From Streptomyces cyaneus (GTDB taxonomy: Bacteria; Actinomycetota; Actinomycetes; Streptomycetales; Streptomycetaceae), in assembly GCF_004028635.1 (NCBI RefSeq), contig NZ_RQJW01000023.1:1-64000 (forward strand): a stretch of DNA of 64,000 nt, read 5' to 3'. The translations under genes and the position numbers were made by a program. Shown here in pieces: positions 50,463 through 59,572 of this stretch; position 1 is the stretch's first letter, and the number at the start of each line of letters is the position of its first letter. The notes under the pieces were generated by a model, which searched no databases, was not told the origin of the DNA, and saw only the letters and a program-made list of their open reading frames with translations.

Positions 50463-51611
50463 ATGACGACCGTACGCATTCCCGCGGGCTGGCCCGCGAC
50501 CGAGGAAGAGGCCCGCGCCGTCCAGGACGAACTGCGGGCGCGGGTGGTGCTCGACGAACCGGGTCCGCCGCCCGGAGTCGGCCACGTGACCGGGGTCGAC
50601 GTGGCCTACGACGACGAGCGGGACGTGGTCGTCGCGGCGGCGGTCGTCCTGGACGCGGCGACCCTCGACGTCGTCGCCGAGGCCACGGCAGTCGGCCGGA
50701 TCTCCTTCCCGTACGTCCCCGGCCTCCTCGCCTTCCGCGAGATCCCCACGGTGCTGGCCGCCCTCGACGCCCTGCCCCGCGAGCCCGGCACGGTCGTCTG
50801 CGACGGCTACGGCCTCGCCCACCCCCGCCGCTTCGGCCTCGCCAGCCACCTCGGCGTCCTCACCGGCCTGCCGACGATCGGCGTGGCCAAGAACCCCTTC
50901 ACCTTCACCCACGACGAACCCGCCCCGGCACGCGGATCGTCCGCGCCGCTCATGGCGGGCGACGAGGAGGTCGGCCGCGCCCTGCGCACCCGCGACGCCG
51001 TCAAACCGGTCTTCGTCTCGGTCGGCCACCGCATGAGCCTCGACAACGCCTGCGCCCACACCCTCGCCCTGACCCCCGAGTACCGACTCCCGGAGACGAC
51101 ACGCCGCGCGGACTCGTTGTGCCGCCAGGCACTGAAGGAGGCGACGGCTCCGAGGCCGGAACTCGCCGCTCGGGCGGCGGCGGACCCCACCCGGACGTGG
51201 GGGCGGTCCCTGTTCGAGCGCCAGCCCCTGCCCGTGGCGTGGGCGGGGCGGGTGCTCGCGGCAGCGGCGGCGGGCCTGGGCCGGACCCCGGAGATCGACG
51301 CCGCGGTGGAACTGGCGGGCGACCGCGATCGGTGGAGCCGGGGCAGCGAGGTGTTCGGGCTGGTCCGCGGGCGAGGACTCGATGCCTGGGAGCATCCGAC
51401 GGACCAGCAGCGGCTGCTGGTTCGCCTCGCGGAGCTGGTCGGCAAAGTCGCCCACAACGAGGCAGGGCCCCCTCCCTTCTACGACCATCACGCGGGCTGG
51501 CAGATCGGCCCCCTCGCCGTCCGGATCGCCACGTCCGCGCCCGATCCGGCCGTGCGGGAACGGATCGCGGAAGCGTTGGGGGACTGGCCGACGACCGACG
51601 GGGCCGACTGA
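50463..51611 (+). CDS. nfi: Endonuclease V with an unrecognised C-terminal extension
   Basis: A 382-aa protein. Residues about 1-228 are endonuclease V, which nicks DNA (or RNA) next to deoxyinosine. Active-site acids lie in GVDVAYDD (D46), LAFREIP, VCDGYGLAHPRRFGLASHLG and GHRMSLDNA, with the damage-wedge region between. Ordinary family members end near 225 residues; this one continues for about 150 residues (TWGRSLFERQPLPVAWAG ... HHAGWQIGPLAVRIATS) that I do not recognise. I see no frameshift or second start, so it reads as a genuine fusion. Confidence 0.9.
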   Translation: MTTVRIPAGWPATEEEARAVQDELRARVVLDEPGPPPGVGHVTGVDVAYDDERDVVVAAAVVLDAATLDVVAEATAVGRISFPYVPGLLAFREIPTVLAALDALPREPGTVVCDGYGLAHPRRFGLASHLGVLTGLPTIGVAKNPFTFTHDEPAPARGSSAPLMAGDEEVGRALRTRDAVKPVFVSVGHRMSLDNACAHTLALTPEYRLPETTRRADSLCRQALKEATAPRPELAARAAADPTRTWGRSLFERQPLPVAWAGRVLAAAAAGLGRTPEIDAAVELAGDRDRWSRGSEVFGLVRGRGLDAWEHPTDQQRLLVRLAELVGKVAHNEAGPPPFYDHHAGWQIGPLAVRIATSAPDPAVRERIAEALGDWPTTDGAD

Positions 51612-51672
51612 GTACGTCGTCTGAGTACCCGTACGGATGTCGCCCCCTGCGCTGATCGGCAGGCTAGCCCTC

Positions 51673-51819
51673 ATGACGACGCACCGCTCCCCGAAGCCTC
51701 TCGCCGACCCCGACCGCCCCGTCGAGCGTGCTGTGACGGCCGCGCTGGTCCTTGCCACGCTGGCCGGGCTGGGCTGGATCGTCGGGATGATCTACACCAT
51801 CGCGGGGTGGCCGCTCTAA
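51673..51819 (+). CDS. Small single-pass membrane protein
   Basis: A 48-aa protein with one hydrophobic helix (about residues 20-44, VTAALVLATLAGLGWIVGMI). A charged Pro-rich N-terminus precedes it. Streptomycetes encode many such conserved short membrane proteins of unknown role. The ATG at 51673 is close behind a TAGCCC stretch, with no clear binding site. It follows the endonuclease gene by 61 bases. Confidence 0.6.
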   Translation: MTTHRSPKPLADPDRPVERAVTAALVLATLAGLGWIVGMIYTIAGWPL

Positions 51820-51960
51820 GGGTTCCGCTGGAAGAACGGTGACAGACCTGCTCCGGTGAGGGTTGGTCGTGCCCTGCGGCGGAGCCGCATATCGATACAG
51901 CCCCGCGCTCCTTGCGGGGAGCGGTACCGCACCGGACTTCGCCAGACCGCTCAGGGGCAG

Positions 51961-51988
51961 GGCCGTTCCACCGTCAGGTGGAACGGCC
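51961..51988. terminator. 12-bp bidirectional hairpin
   Basis: Perfect arms GGCCGTTCCACC (51961-51972) and GGTGGAACGGCC (51977-51988) around GTCA, between the small membrane protein gene and the convergent reductase gene. Confidence 0.85.
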
Positions 51989-52002
51989 GCCGCAGAATCG
52001 GT

Positions 52003-53181
52003 TCAGCGGGTCGCGGCCACCCGGAACGTGATCCCCGCCCCGCGCAACCGCTCGATCAGCGCGTCCCCCATCGCGACGGCCGTCGTGACCTGGCCGGCCG
52101 TGGGCGGCAGGTCGTCGAAGGCGAGGGACAGGGCCGACTCGGCGAACATCTTCGCCGTCTCGCCGTATCCGGGGTCGCCGCCCGCCACCTCGGTGAAGAC
52201 CCGTCGGCCACCGCCCTCGCCGACGAAGCGGACCGAGAACCAGCTCTTCGCGCGCTTTTCGGGGCTCGGCCCCTCGCCGGGCTTCAGCCGGTCGGACAAC
52301 CAGCGCCGGGCGGGCGGCAGTTGGGCGGCCGTGACGAGCGCGCCCATCGCGGCGACCCCGCCGACGGCGATGGGCAGATGCCGTACGGCGGCGTAGTGGC
52401 GGTAGCGGAAGTCGGGGCCGTAGCGCTCGAGGGCCCTCGCGGAGCGCTTGACGATCTGCGGGTCGATCGTCGGTAGCGGCACCGCCCAGGCGCCGACCTC
52501 CTTGGCGAACCGGGGCGCACCCGTCGGTGCCAGTGCCCGGCGCCCCATCAGCCGCGGCTCGTGGCGGGCGCGGTCACGTGCGGCGGTCAGCATCTGGCGG
52601 CCGCGTGAGAACTGGTTCAGCGCCGACGCGAAGGTGCCGCCCGAGAACGTGGCGTCGGCGGTCACGAACCCGTCAACGGTCAGCGGAACGCCCTCCGGCA
52701 GTTGCCGGACGGTGAAGTACACGCCCAGGTCGTGCGGGACCGAGTCGAAGCCGCAGGCGTGCACCAGACGCGCACCCGTCTCACGCGCGCGTGCGTCGTG
52801 CCGGACGTAGGTCCGGTCCACGAACTCCGGCTCACCCGACAGGTCGAGGTAGTCGGCCCCGGTGTCCGCGCAGGCGGCGACCAGGTCCTCGCCGTAGGTC
52901 ACGTAAGGGCCCACCGTCGTGGCCACCACGCGCGCGTGCTCGGCGAGACGGCGCATCGAGGCCGGATCGGCGACGTCGGCCTCCAGCACCCCGATCCCCG
53001 CGCCGCCGGGCAGCGACTCGCGCAGCCGCTCCAGCTTGCCCTTGCTGCGGCCGGCGATCGCCCAGCGCAGCCCCTCGGGGGCGTGCGCGGCGAGGTACTC
53101 CGCGGTGAGCGTCCCGACGAAGCCCGTGGCCCCGAAGAGCACGATGTCGTACGGACGATCCGTCCTGTTCAGCCTGGTCAT
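52003..53181 (-). CDS. Saccharopine-dehydrogenase-like / trans-acting enoyl reductase family protein
   Basis: A 392-aa NAD(P)-binding protein. The N-terminal Rossmann motif is IVLFGATGFVGTLTAEYLA, followed by GRSKGKLERL and TVGPYVTYGEDLVAACADTGADYLDLSGE, typical of the saccharopine dehydrogenase-like fold. A hydrophobic segment (PIAVGGVAAMGALVTAAQLPP, near residue 270) anchors it at the membrane. Mycobacterial relatives act as trans-acting enoyl reductases on polyketide lipids. No polyketide genes are nearby, so its lipid substrate is unknown. Confidence 0.88.
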   Translation of the reverse strand: MTRLNRTDRPYDIVLFGATGFVGTLTAEYLAAHAPEGLRWAIAGRSKGKLERLRESLPGGAGIGVLEADVADPASMRRLAEHARVVATTVGPYVTYGEDLVAACADTGADYLDLSGEPEFVDRTYVRHDARARETGARLVHACGFDSVPHDLGVYFTVRQLPEGVPLTVDGFVTADATFSGGTFASALNQFSRGRQMLTAARDRARHEPRLMGRRALAPTGAPRFAKEVGAWAVPLPTIDPQIVKRSARALERYGPDFRYRHYAAVRHLPIAVGGVAAMGALVTAAQLPPARRWLSDRLKPGEGPSPEKRAKSWFSVRFVGEGGGRRVFTEVAGGDPGYGETAKMFAESALSLAFDDLPPTAGQVTTAVAMGDALIERLRGAGITFRVAATR

Positions 53182-53273
53182 GACACCCCTCGGTCTCGCA
53201 GCACGCGCCGTTGTCGGTGGCCGAGGCTAGCGTGAGGTGTGCGGAGCCCGACGACGAGGCCGGGAGGTAAGCG

Positions 53274-53654
53274 GTGGCCGTGCCCAGGAATGCCCTGAAG
53301 AAGTGGGAGAAAGTGCGCGAGTTCGCCCTCGCGATGCCGGGCGCGGCCGAGGAGTTCCCGTGGGGTGAGACGGTCGCGAAGGTCAACAAGAAGGTGTTCG
53401 TCTTCCTGGGCGTCGACGACGGCAGCTATCCGCTCGGCATAACGGTCAAGCTCAAGGACGAATCGGCCCACGCCCACGCCCTGACCTGCCCGGGCGCCGA
53501 GCCCGCCGGGTACGGCTTGGGCAAGTCGGGCTGGGTGAGCATCCCGCTCGAGCAGAAGGGCGCCCCGGCGGCGGAGCTGCTGTGCGACTGGGTGGAGGAG
53601 AGCTACCGGGTGATCGCGCCGAAGCGGCTGATAGCGGAGCTCGACGCACGGTGA
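53274..53654 (+). CDS. MmcQ/YjbR-like protein
   Basis: A 126-aa protein of the YjbR superfamily, a small double-wing DNA-binding-like fold of uncertain function. Marks include WEKVREFALAMPGAAEEFPWGE, KVFVFLG, KLKDESAHAHAL and GWVSIPL with the C-terminal WVEESYRVIAPKRL. GTG 53274 sits seven bases after GGGAGG; another in-frame GTG two codons later is possible. It is divergent from the reductase gene and upstream of, but not clearly part of, the acyl-CoA operon. Confidence 0.87.
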   Translation: MAVPRNALKKWEKVREFALAMPGAAEEFPWGETVAKVNKKVFVFLGVDDGSYPLGITVKLKDESAHAHALTCPGAEPAGYGLGKSGWVSIPLEQKGAPAAELLCDWVEESYRVIAPKRLIAELDAR

Positions 53655-53672
53655 CTGGCCGGTAAATTGGCT

Positions 53673-53722
53673 AAGCGCTTGCTCTCTCAGGTCTTGTGTC
53701 CGCTGGGACACATTCCTAGCAT
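53673..53722 (+). promoter_or_regulatory. Promoter and operator region of the acyl-CoA operon
   Basis: A TTGTGT -35 (53694-53699) and TAGCAT -10 (53717-53722) are 17 bp apart, 41 bp before the CoA-transferase ATG. A perfect palindrome TGTGTCC-GCTG-GGACACA (53695-53712) overlaps the spacer and an AAGCGCTT palindrome (53673-53680) lies just upstream, both likely repressor sites. Confidence 0.65.
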
Positions 53723-53763
53723 CACTGGTGTTACATCAGTTGTGTCACGCCGATGGGGGCTGG

Positions 53764-54930
53764 ATGACAAAGGCAACGACGCCCGGGCACGGCCCGCTCA
53801 CCGGCGTGCGCGTGGTCGAGCTGGCCGGAATCGGGCCCGGCCCGTTCGCCGCCATGCTCCTCGCCGACCTGGGCGCCGACGTGGTCCGCGTGGACCGGCC
53901 CGGCGGCACGGGACTCGCCATCGACACCGAGTACGACGTCACCAACCGCAACAAGCGCTCGGTGATCGTCGACCTGAAGTCCCCCGACGGTCCCGCCCGC
54001 GTCCTCGACCTCGCCACCCGCGCCGACGTCCTCATCGAGGGCTACCGCCCGGGCGTCGCCGAGCGCCTCGGCGTCGGCCCCGAGGCCTGCCACGCCCGCA
54101 ACCCGGCGCTGGTCTACGGCCGCATGACCGGCTGGGGCCAGGAAGGGCCGCTCGCCCATCGCGCCGGCCACGACATCGCGTACATCGCGCTCACCGGCAC
54201 CCTCGGCATGATCGGCAGTCCGGACGAGCCACCGGCCGTCCCCGCCAACCTGGTCGGCGACTACGCGGGCGGCTCCCTCTACCTCGTCGTCGGCGTCCTC
54301 GCCGCGCTCCACCACGCGCGCGCGAGCGGCACCGGCCAGGTCGTCGACGCCGCCATCGTCGACGGCACCTCCCACCTCGCCGCGATGATCCACGGCATGC
54401 TCGCCGCCGGCGGCTGGCAGGACCGACGTGGCGCCAACCTCCTCGACGGCGGCTGCCCCTACTACGGCACCTATGAGACGGCCGACGGCAAGTACATGGC
54501 GGTCGGCGCCCTGGAACCCCAGTTCTACGCCGAGTTCCTGGAGCTGCTCGACCTCACGGACTTCGCCTCCGCCCGCAAGGACTGGTCCCGCTGGGGCGAG
54601 CTGCGCGAGGCGGTCGCGGCCCGCTTCAAGTCCCGTACCAGGGATGAGTGGACGGCCGTCTTCGAGGGCTCCGACGCCTGTGTGGCCCCCGTCCTGTCGC
54701 TGCGCGAGGCCCCGCACCACCCCCACCTCGCCGCCCGCGGCACCTTCACCGACCACGGCGGCATCACCCAGCCCGCCCCCGCGCCCCGCTTCTCCGCCAC
54801 CCCCACCGCCGTACGCACCGGCCCCGCGCAACCGGGCGCCGACACGGCGGAAGTGGCCCGCGACTGGGACGTACCCGAACTGACGAAGGGCCCCGACATG
54901 AGCGGCCACGACACGAAGGGCCTCGAATGA
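53764..54930 (+). CDS. CaiB/BaiF-family CoA-transferase or alpha-methylacyl-CoA racemase
   Basis: A 388-aa class III CoA-transferase-fold protein. N-terminal GVRVVELAGIGPGPFAAMLLADLGADVVRVDRP and the following NRNKRS...DLK are typical. The catalytic His/Asp pattern of the racemase branch is present (RAGHDIAYIALTG and VGDYAGGS), so racemisation of 2-methyl-branched acyl-CoA is the best guess, which would prepare branched acids for beta-oxidation. It overlaps the acyl-CoA dehydrogenase start (ATGA). Confidence 0.9.
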   Translation: MTKATTPGHGPLTGVRVVELAGIGPGPFAAMLLADLGADVVRVDRPGGTGLAIDTEYDVTNRNKRSVIVDLKSPDGPARVLDLATRADVLIEGYRPGVAERLGVGPEACHARNPALVYGRMTGWGQEGPLAHRAGHDIAYIALTGTLGMIGSPDEPPAVPANLVGDYAGGSLYLVVGVLAALHHARASGTGQVVDAAIVDGTSHLAAMIHGMLAAGGWQDRRGANLLDGGCPYYGTYETADGKYMAVGALEPQFYAEFLELLDLTDFASARKDWSRWGELREAVAARFKSRTRDEWTAVFEGSDACVAPVLSLREAPHHPHLAARGTFTDHGGITQPAPAPRFSATPTAVRTGPAQPGADTAEVARDWDVPELTKGPDMSGHDTKGLE

Positions 54931-56069
54931 AGCGGCAGATCTTCGCCCCCGAGCACGACGCGTTCCGCGCGACCGTGCGCAGCTTCCTGGACCGTGAGGT
55001 GTTGCCGTACTACGACCAGTGGGAGAAGGACGGCATCGTCTCCCGCGACGTCTGGCGTGCGGCCGGAAAGCAGGGCCTGCTCGGATTCGCCGTCCCCGAG
55101 GAGTACGGAGGCGGCGGCACCCCCGACTTCCGCTACAGCGCCGTACTCGCCGAGGAGTTCACGCGCGCGGGCGCCCCGGGACTCGCCCTCGGCCTGCACA
55201 ACGACATCATCGGCCCGTACCTCACCTCGCTCGCCACCGACGAGCAGAAGCGGCGCTGGCTGCCCGGCTTCTGCGACGGCACGCTGATCACCGCCATCGC
55301 CATGACCGAGCCCGGCGCCGGCTCGGACCTCCAGGGCATCCGCACCCACGCCGAGGACCGCGGCGACCACTGGGTGCTGAACGGCTCCAAGACGTTCATC
55401 TCCAACGGCATCCTCGCCGACCTGGTCGTCGTCGTCGCGAAGACCACCCCCGACGGCGGCGCGCACGGACTGTCGCTGCTCGTCGTCGAGCGCGGCATGG
55501 ACGGCTTCGAGCGCGGCCGCAACCTAGACAAGATCGGCCAGAAGGCGCAGGACACGGCCGAGCTGTTCTTCCACGACGTACGCGTGCCCAAGGAGAACCT
55601 CCTCGGCGAGTTCAACGGTGCCTTCGTCCATCTGATGACGAACCTCGCCCAGGAGCGCCTGAGTATCGCCGTCTCCGCGATCGCCGCCGCCGAGCATCTG
55701 CTGGAGATCACCACCGAGTACGTCAAGGAGCGCGAGGCCTTCGGTCGGCCGCTCGCCACCAAGCAGCACATCCGCTTCGAGATAGCCGAGATGGCCACCG
55801 AGTGCGCCGTCACGCGCGCGTTCCTCGATCGCTGCATCGAGGACCACGCGAACGGCACGCTCGACGCCGTGCACGCCTCCATGGCCAAGTGGTGGGCGAC
55901 CGAGCTGCAGAAGCGGGTCACCGACCGCTGTCTCCAACTGCACGGCGGCTACGGCTACATGACCGAGTACCCCATCGCCCGGGCCTTCACGGACGGCCGC
56001 ATCCAGACCATCTACGGCGGGACCACCGAGATCATGAAGGAGATCATCGGCCGCTCCCTGCTCGGCTGA
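54927..56069 (+). CDS. Acyl-CoA dehydrogenase
   Basis: A 380-aa FAD enzyme catalysing the first oxidation of beta-oxidation. Family motifs include IAMTEPGAGSDLQGIRT (FAD/substrate binding), the catalytic Glu near RIQTIYGGTTEIMKEIIGR at the C-terminus, and LQLHGGYGYMTEYPIARAFTDGR. It is coupled by ATGA overlap to the preceding CoA-transferase/racemase gene, and the thiolase follows 42 bases later, so the chain-shortening steps are encoded together. Confidence 0.95.
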   Translation: MKRQIFAPEHDAFRATVRSFLDREVLPYYDQWEKDGIVSRDVWRAAGKQGLLGFAVPEEYGGGGTPDFRYSAVLAEEFTRAGAPGLALGLHNDIIGPYLTSLATDEQKRRWLPGFCDGTLITAIAMTEPGAGSDLQGIRTHAEDRGDHWVLNGSKTFISNGILADLVVVVAKTTPDGGAHGLSLLVVERGMDGFERGRNLDKIGQKAQDTAELFFHDVRVPKENLLGEFNGAFVHLMTNLAQERLSIAVSAIAAAEHLLEITTEYVKEREAFGRPLATKQHIRFEIAEMATECAVTRAFLDRCIEDHANGTLDAVHASMAKWWATELQKRVTDRCLQLHGGYGYMTEYPIARAFTDGRIQTIYGGTTEIMKEIIGRSLLG

Positions 56070-56111
56070 AGCCCTGTTGCTCGGCTGACCTTCACCCCGA
56101 AAGGCTTACCA

Positions 56112-57326
56112 GTGAGCACCGAAGCGTACGTGTACGACGCGATCCGCACCCCGCGCGGCCGCGGCAAGGCGAACGGCGCCCTGCACGGCACCAAGCCCAT
56201 CGACCTGGTCGTCGGCCTCATCCACGAGCTCCGCGACCGTTTCCCCGGCCTGGACCCGGCCGCGATCGACGACATCGTGCTGGGCGTCGTCGGCCCGGTC
56301 GGCGACCAGGGCTCCGACATCGCCCGCATCGCCGCGATCGCCGCCGGACTGCCGGACACCGTCGCGGGCGTACAGGAGAACCGCTTCTGTGCGTCGGGCC
56401 TGGAGGCCGTGAACATGGCCGCCGCCAAGGTCCGTTCGGGCTTCGAGGACCTCGTCCTCGCGGGCGGCGTGGAGTCCATGTCCCGGGTGCCGATGGCCTC
56501 CGACGGCGGCGCCTGGTTCAACGACCCGATGACCAACCTCGCCGTCAACTTCGTGCCGCAGGGCATCGGCGCCGACCTGATCGCCACCATCGAGGGCTTC
56601 TCGCGCCGCGACGTCGACGAGTACGCGGCCCTGTCCCAGGAGCGGGCGGCGACGGCCTGGAAGGAGGGCCGGTTCGACCGCTCGGTCGTCCCCGTCAAGG
56701 ACCGCAGCGGCCTCGTCGTCCTCGACCACGACGAGCACATGCGCCCGGGCACGACCGCCGACTCCCTCGCCAAGCTGAAGCCGTCCTTCGCCGACATCGG
56801 TGACCTCGGCGGCTTCGACGCCGTGGCGCTGCAGAAGTACCACTGGGTCGAGAAGATCGACCACGTCCACCACGCGGGCAACTCCTCCGGCATCGTCGAC
56901 GGCGCCTCGCTGGTCGCCATCGGCTCCAAGGAGGTCGGCGAGCGCTACGGACTCACGCCCCGCGCGCGGATCGTCTCCGCCACCGTCTCCGGCTCCGAGC
57001 CCACCATCATGCTCACCGGCCCCGCGCCCGCCACCCGCAAGGCGCTCGCCAAGGCCGGGCTGACCATCGACGACATCGACCTCGTCGAGATCAACGAGGC
57101 CTTCGCCGCGGTCGTCCTGCGCTTCGTGCGGGACATGGGCCTGTCCCTGGACAAGGTCAACGTCAACGGCGGCGCCATCGCCCTCGGCCACCCGCTCGGC
57201 GCTACGGGCGCGATGATCCTCGGCTCGCTCGTCGACGAACTGGAGCGACAGGACAAGCGGTACGGCCTCGCGACCCTCTGTGTCGGCGGCGGCATGGGCA
57301 TCGCCACCGTCGTCGAGCGCATCTGA
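56112..57326 (+). CDS. fadA: Acetyl-CoA C-acyltransferase (beta-oxidation thiolase)
   Basis: A 404-aa thiolase releasing acetyl-CoA from 3-ketoacyl-CoA. Active-site Cys is in ENRFCASGLEAVN, His in NGGAIALGHPLGATGA, and the second Cys in TLCVGGGMG; NEAFAAV lies between. It begins at GTG 56112 behind an AAGG site. Its position directly before the FadB-type fusion makes it the thiolase partner of the fatty-acid oxidation complex, distinct from pcaF. Confidence 0.95.
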   Translation: MSTEAYVYDAIRTPRGRGKANGALHGTKPIDLVVGLIHELRDRFPGLDPAAIDDIVLGVVGPVGDQGSDIARIAAIAAGLPDTVAGVQENRFCASGLEAVNMAAAKVRSGFEDLVLAGGVESMSRVPMASDGGAWFNDPMTNLAVNFVPQGIGADLIATIEGFSRRDVDEYAALSQERAATAWKEGRFDRSVVPVKDRSGLVVLDHDEHMRPGTTADSLAKLKPSFADIGDLGGFDAVALQKYHWVEKIDHVHHAGNSSGIVDGASLVAIGSKEVGERYGLTPRARIVSATVSGSEPTIMLTGPAPATRKALAKAGLTIDDIDLVEINEAFAAVVLRFVRDMGLSLDKVNVNGGAIALGHPLGATGAMILGSLVDELERQDKRYGLATLCVGGGMGIATVVERI

Positions 57327-57375
57327 ACACCCGGCGGAACCAAGAGACTTCAGAGACTTCTACGGAGACCTCGTC

Positions 57376-59550
57376 ATGACTCAGAGCACCACCATCCGCT
57401 GGGAACAGGACCGCACCGGCGTCGTCACCCTCGTCCTCGACGACCCCAACCAGTCCGCGAACACCATGAACCAGGCGTTCCGCGACTCCCTCGCCGTGAT
57501 CACCGACCGGCTGGAGGCCGAGAAGGACACCATCCGCGGTGTCATCATCACCTCCGCCAAGAAGACCTTCTTCGCCGGCGGCGACCTGCGCGACCTGATC
57601 CGGGTCACCCCCGAGACCGCGCAGGACCTGTTCGACGGCGGCATGGAGATCAAGCGCAACCTGCGGCGCATCGAGACCCTGGGCAAGCCGGTCGTCGCCG
57701 CGATGAACGGCGCGGCCCTGGGCGGCGGTTACGAGATCGCGCTCGCCTGCCACCACCGCATCGCCCTCGACGCCCCCGGCTCCAAGATCGGCTGCCCCGA
57801 GGTCACCCTCGGCCTGCTGCCCGGCGGTGGCGGCGTCGCACGCACCGTCCGCCTCCTCGGCATCGCCGACGCGCTGCTCAAGGTTCTCCTCCAGGGCACC
57901 CAGTACAACCCGCAACGCGCCCTGCAGAACGGCCTGATCGACGACGTGGCCGCCACCCAGGAGGAACTGCTCGCCAAGGCCCGCGCCTTCATCGAGGCCA
58001 ACCCCGAGTCGCAGCAGCCCTGGGACAAGCCGGGCTACAGGATCCCCGGCGGCACGCCCGCCAACCCCAAGTTCGCGGCGAACCTGCCCGCCTTCCCGGC
58101 CAACTTGCGCAAGCAGACGAACGGCGCCCCCTACCCGGCCCCGCGCAACATCCTCGCGGCCGCCGTCGAGGGCTCGCAGGTCGACTTCGAGACGGCGCAG
58201 GTCATCGAGGCCCGCTACTTCGTGGAGCTGGCGGCGGGCCAGACGTCGAAGAACATGATCCAGGCGTTCTTCTTCGACCTCCAGGCCGTCAACTCCGGCG
58301 CCAACCGCCCCACGGGGATCGAGGCGCGGAGGGTCCGCAAGGTCGCCGTCCTGGGCGCCGGGATGATGGGTGCGGGCATTGCCTACTCGTGCGCCCGCGC
58401 GGGCATCGAGGTCGTCCTGAAGGACGTGTCGCTCGAAGCCGCGGTCAAGGGCAAGGGCTACTCCGAGAAGCTGTGCGCGAAGGCGGTCTCCCGGGGCCGT
58501 ACGACGCAGGAGAAGGCCGACGCGCTGCTGGCCCGCATCACGCCGACGGCCGACCCTCAGGGCGTGGCCGGCTGTGACGCGGTCATCGAGGCCGTCTTCG
58601 AGAACCCGGAGCTCAAGCACAAGGTGTTCCAGGAGATCCAGGACATCGTCGCGCCGGACGCGCTGCTGTGCTCCAACACCTCCACGCTGCCGATCACCGC
58701 GCTGGCCGAGGGCGTCGAGCGCCAGGCGGACTTCATCGGCCTCCACTTCTTCTCGCCCGTCGACAAGATGCCGCTGGTCGAGATCATCAAGGGCGAGCGC
58801 ACCGGTGAGGAGGCGCTGGCCCGCGCCTTCGACCTGGTCCGGCAGATCAACAAGACGCCGATCGTCGTCAACGACTCCCGCGGCTTCTTCACCTCCCGCG
58901 TCATCGGCCACTTCATCAACGAGGGCGTGGCGATGGTCGGCGAGGGCATCGAGCCCGCGTCGGTCGAACAGGCGGCGGCCCAGGCCGGCTACCCCGCCAA
59001 GGTCCTCTCCCTGATGGACGAACTGACGCTCACGCTGCCGCGCAAGATCCGGGGCGAGTCCAAGCGGGCCGTGGAGGAGGCGGGCGGCACCTGGACGTCC
59101 CACCCCGCCGAGGCCGTCATCGACCGCATGGTCGACGAGTTCGACCGCACGGGGCGCAGCGGGGGAGCCGGCTTCTACGACTACGACGCGGACGGCAAGC
59201 GGACGGCCCTGTGGCCGGGCCTGCGCGAGCACTTCACGCGCGCGGGTGCCGAGATCCCGTTCCGGGACATGCAGGAACGCATGCTGTTCTCCGAGGCACT
59301 CGACACGGTCAGGCTCCTTGAGGAGGGCGTCCTGACGTCCGTCGCCGACGCCAACATCGGCTCCATCTTCGGCATCGGCTTCCCCGGCTGGACGGGGGGC
59401 GTCCTGCAGTACATCAACGGCTACGAGGGTGGCCTTCCCGGCTTCGTCGCACGCGCGCGTGAGCTGGCGGACCGGTACGGGGAGCGGTTCACGCCGCCGG
59501 CACTGCTCGTGGAGAAGGCGAAGAAGGGGGAGCGGTTCGGGGACGCGTGA
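57376..59550 (+). CDS. fadB: Enoyl-CoA hydratase / 3-hydroxyacyl-CoA dehydrogenase fusion
   Basis: A 724-aa FadB/FadJ-type multifunctional protein. The N-terminal crotonase domain has FFAGGDLRDLIR and MNGAALGGGYEIALACHHRIA with the oxyanion-hole and catalytic Glu region GCPEVTLGLLPGGGG. The C-terminal dehydrogenase has the NAD motif VAVLGAGMMGAGIAYSCARAG and the catalytic His/Glu part LHFFSPVDKMPLVEI, then GFFTSRVIGHFINEG. It performs the hydration and second oxidation of fatty-acid beta-oxidation. The ATG at 57376 follows GGAG; earlier in-frame codons overlap fadA. Confidence 0.95.
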   Translation: MTQSTTIRWEQDRTGVVTLVLDDPNQSANTMNQAFRDSLAVITDRLEAEKDTIRGVIITSAKKTFFAGGDLRDLIRVTPETAQDLFDGGMEIKRNLRRIETLGKPVVAAMNGAALGGGYEIALACHHRIALDAPGSKIGCPEVTLGLLPGGGGVARTVRLLGIADALLKVLLQGTQYNPQRALQNGLIDDVAATQEELLAKARAFIEANPESQQPWDKPGYRIPGGTPANPKFAANLPAFPANLRKQTNGAPYPAPRNILAAAVEGSQVDFETAQVIEARYFVELAAGQTSKNMIQAFFFDLQAVNSGANRPTGIEARRVRKVAVLGAGMMGAGIAYSCARAGIEVVLKDVSLEAAVKGKGYSEKLCAKAVSRGRTTQEKADALLARITPTADPQGVAGCDAVIEAVFENPELKHKVFQEIQDIVAPDALLCSNTSTLPITALAEGVERQADFIGLHFFSPVDKMPLVEIIKGERTGEEALARAFDLVRQINKTPIVVNDSRGFFTSRVIGHFINEGVAMVGEGIEPASVEQAAAQAGYPAKVLSLMDELTLTLPRKIRGESKRAVEEAGGTWTSHPAEAVIDRMVDEFDRTGRSGGAGFYDYDADGKRTALWPGLREHFTRAGAEIPFRDMQERMLFSEALDTVRLLEEGVLTSVADANIGSIFGIGFPGWTGGVLQYINGYEGGLPGFVARARELADRYGERFTPPALLVEKAKKGERFGDA

Positions 59551-59572
59551 CGCCGGGCGCGGCGAGGGTTTA

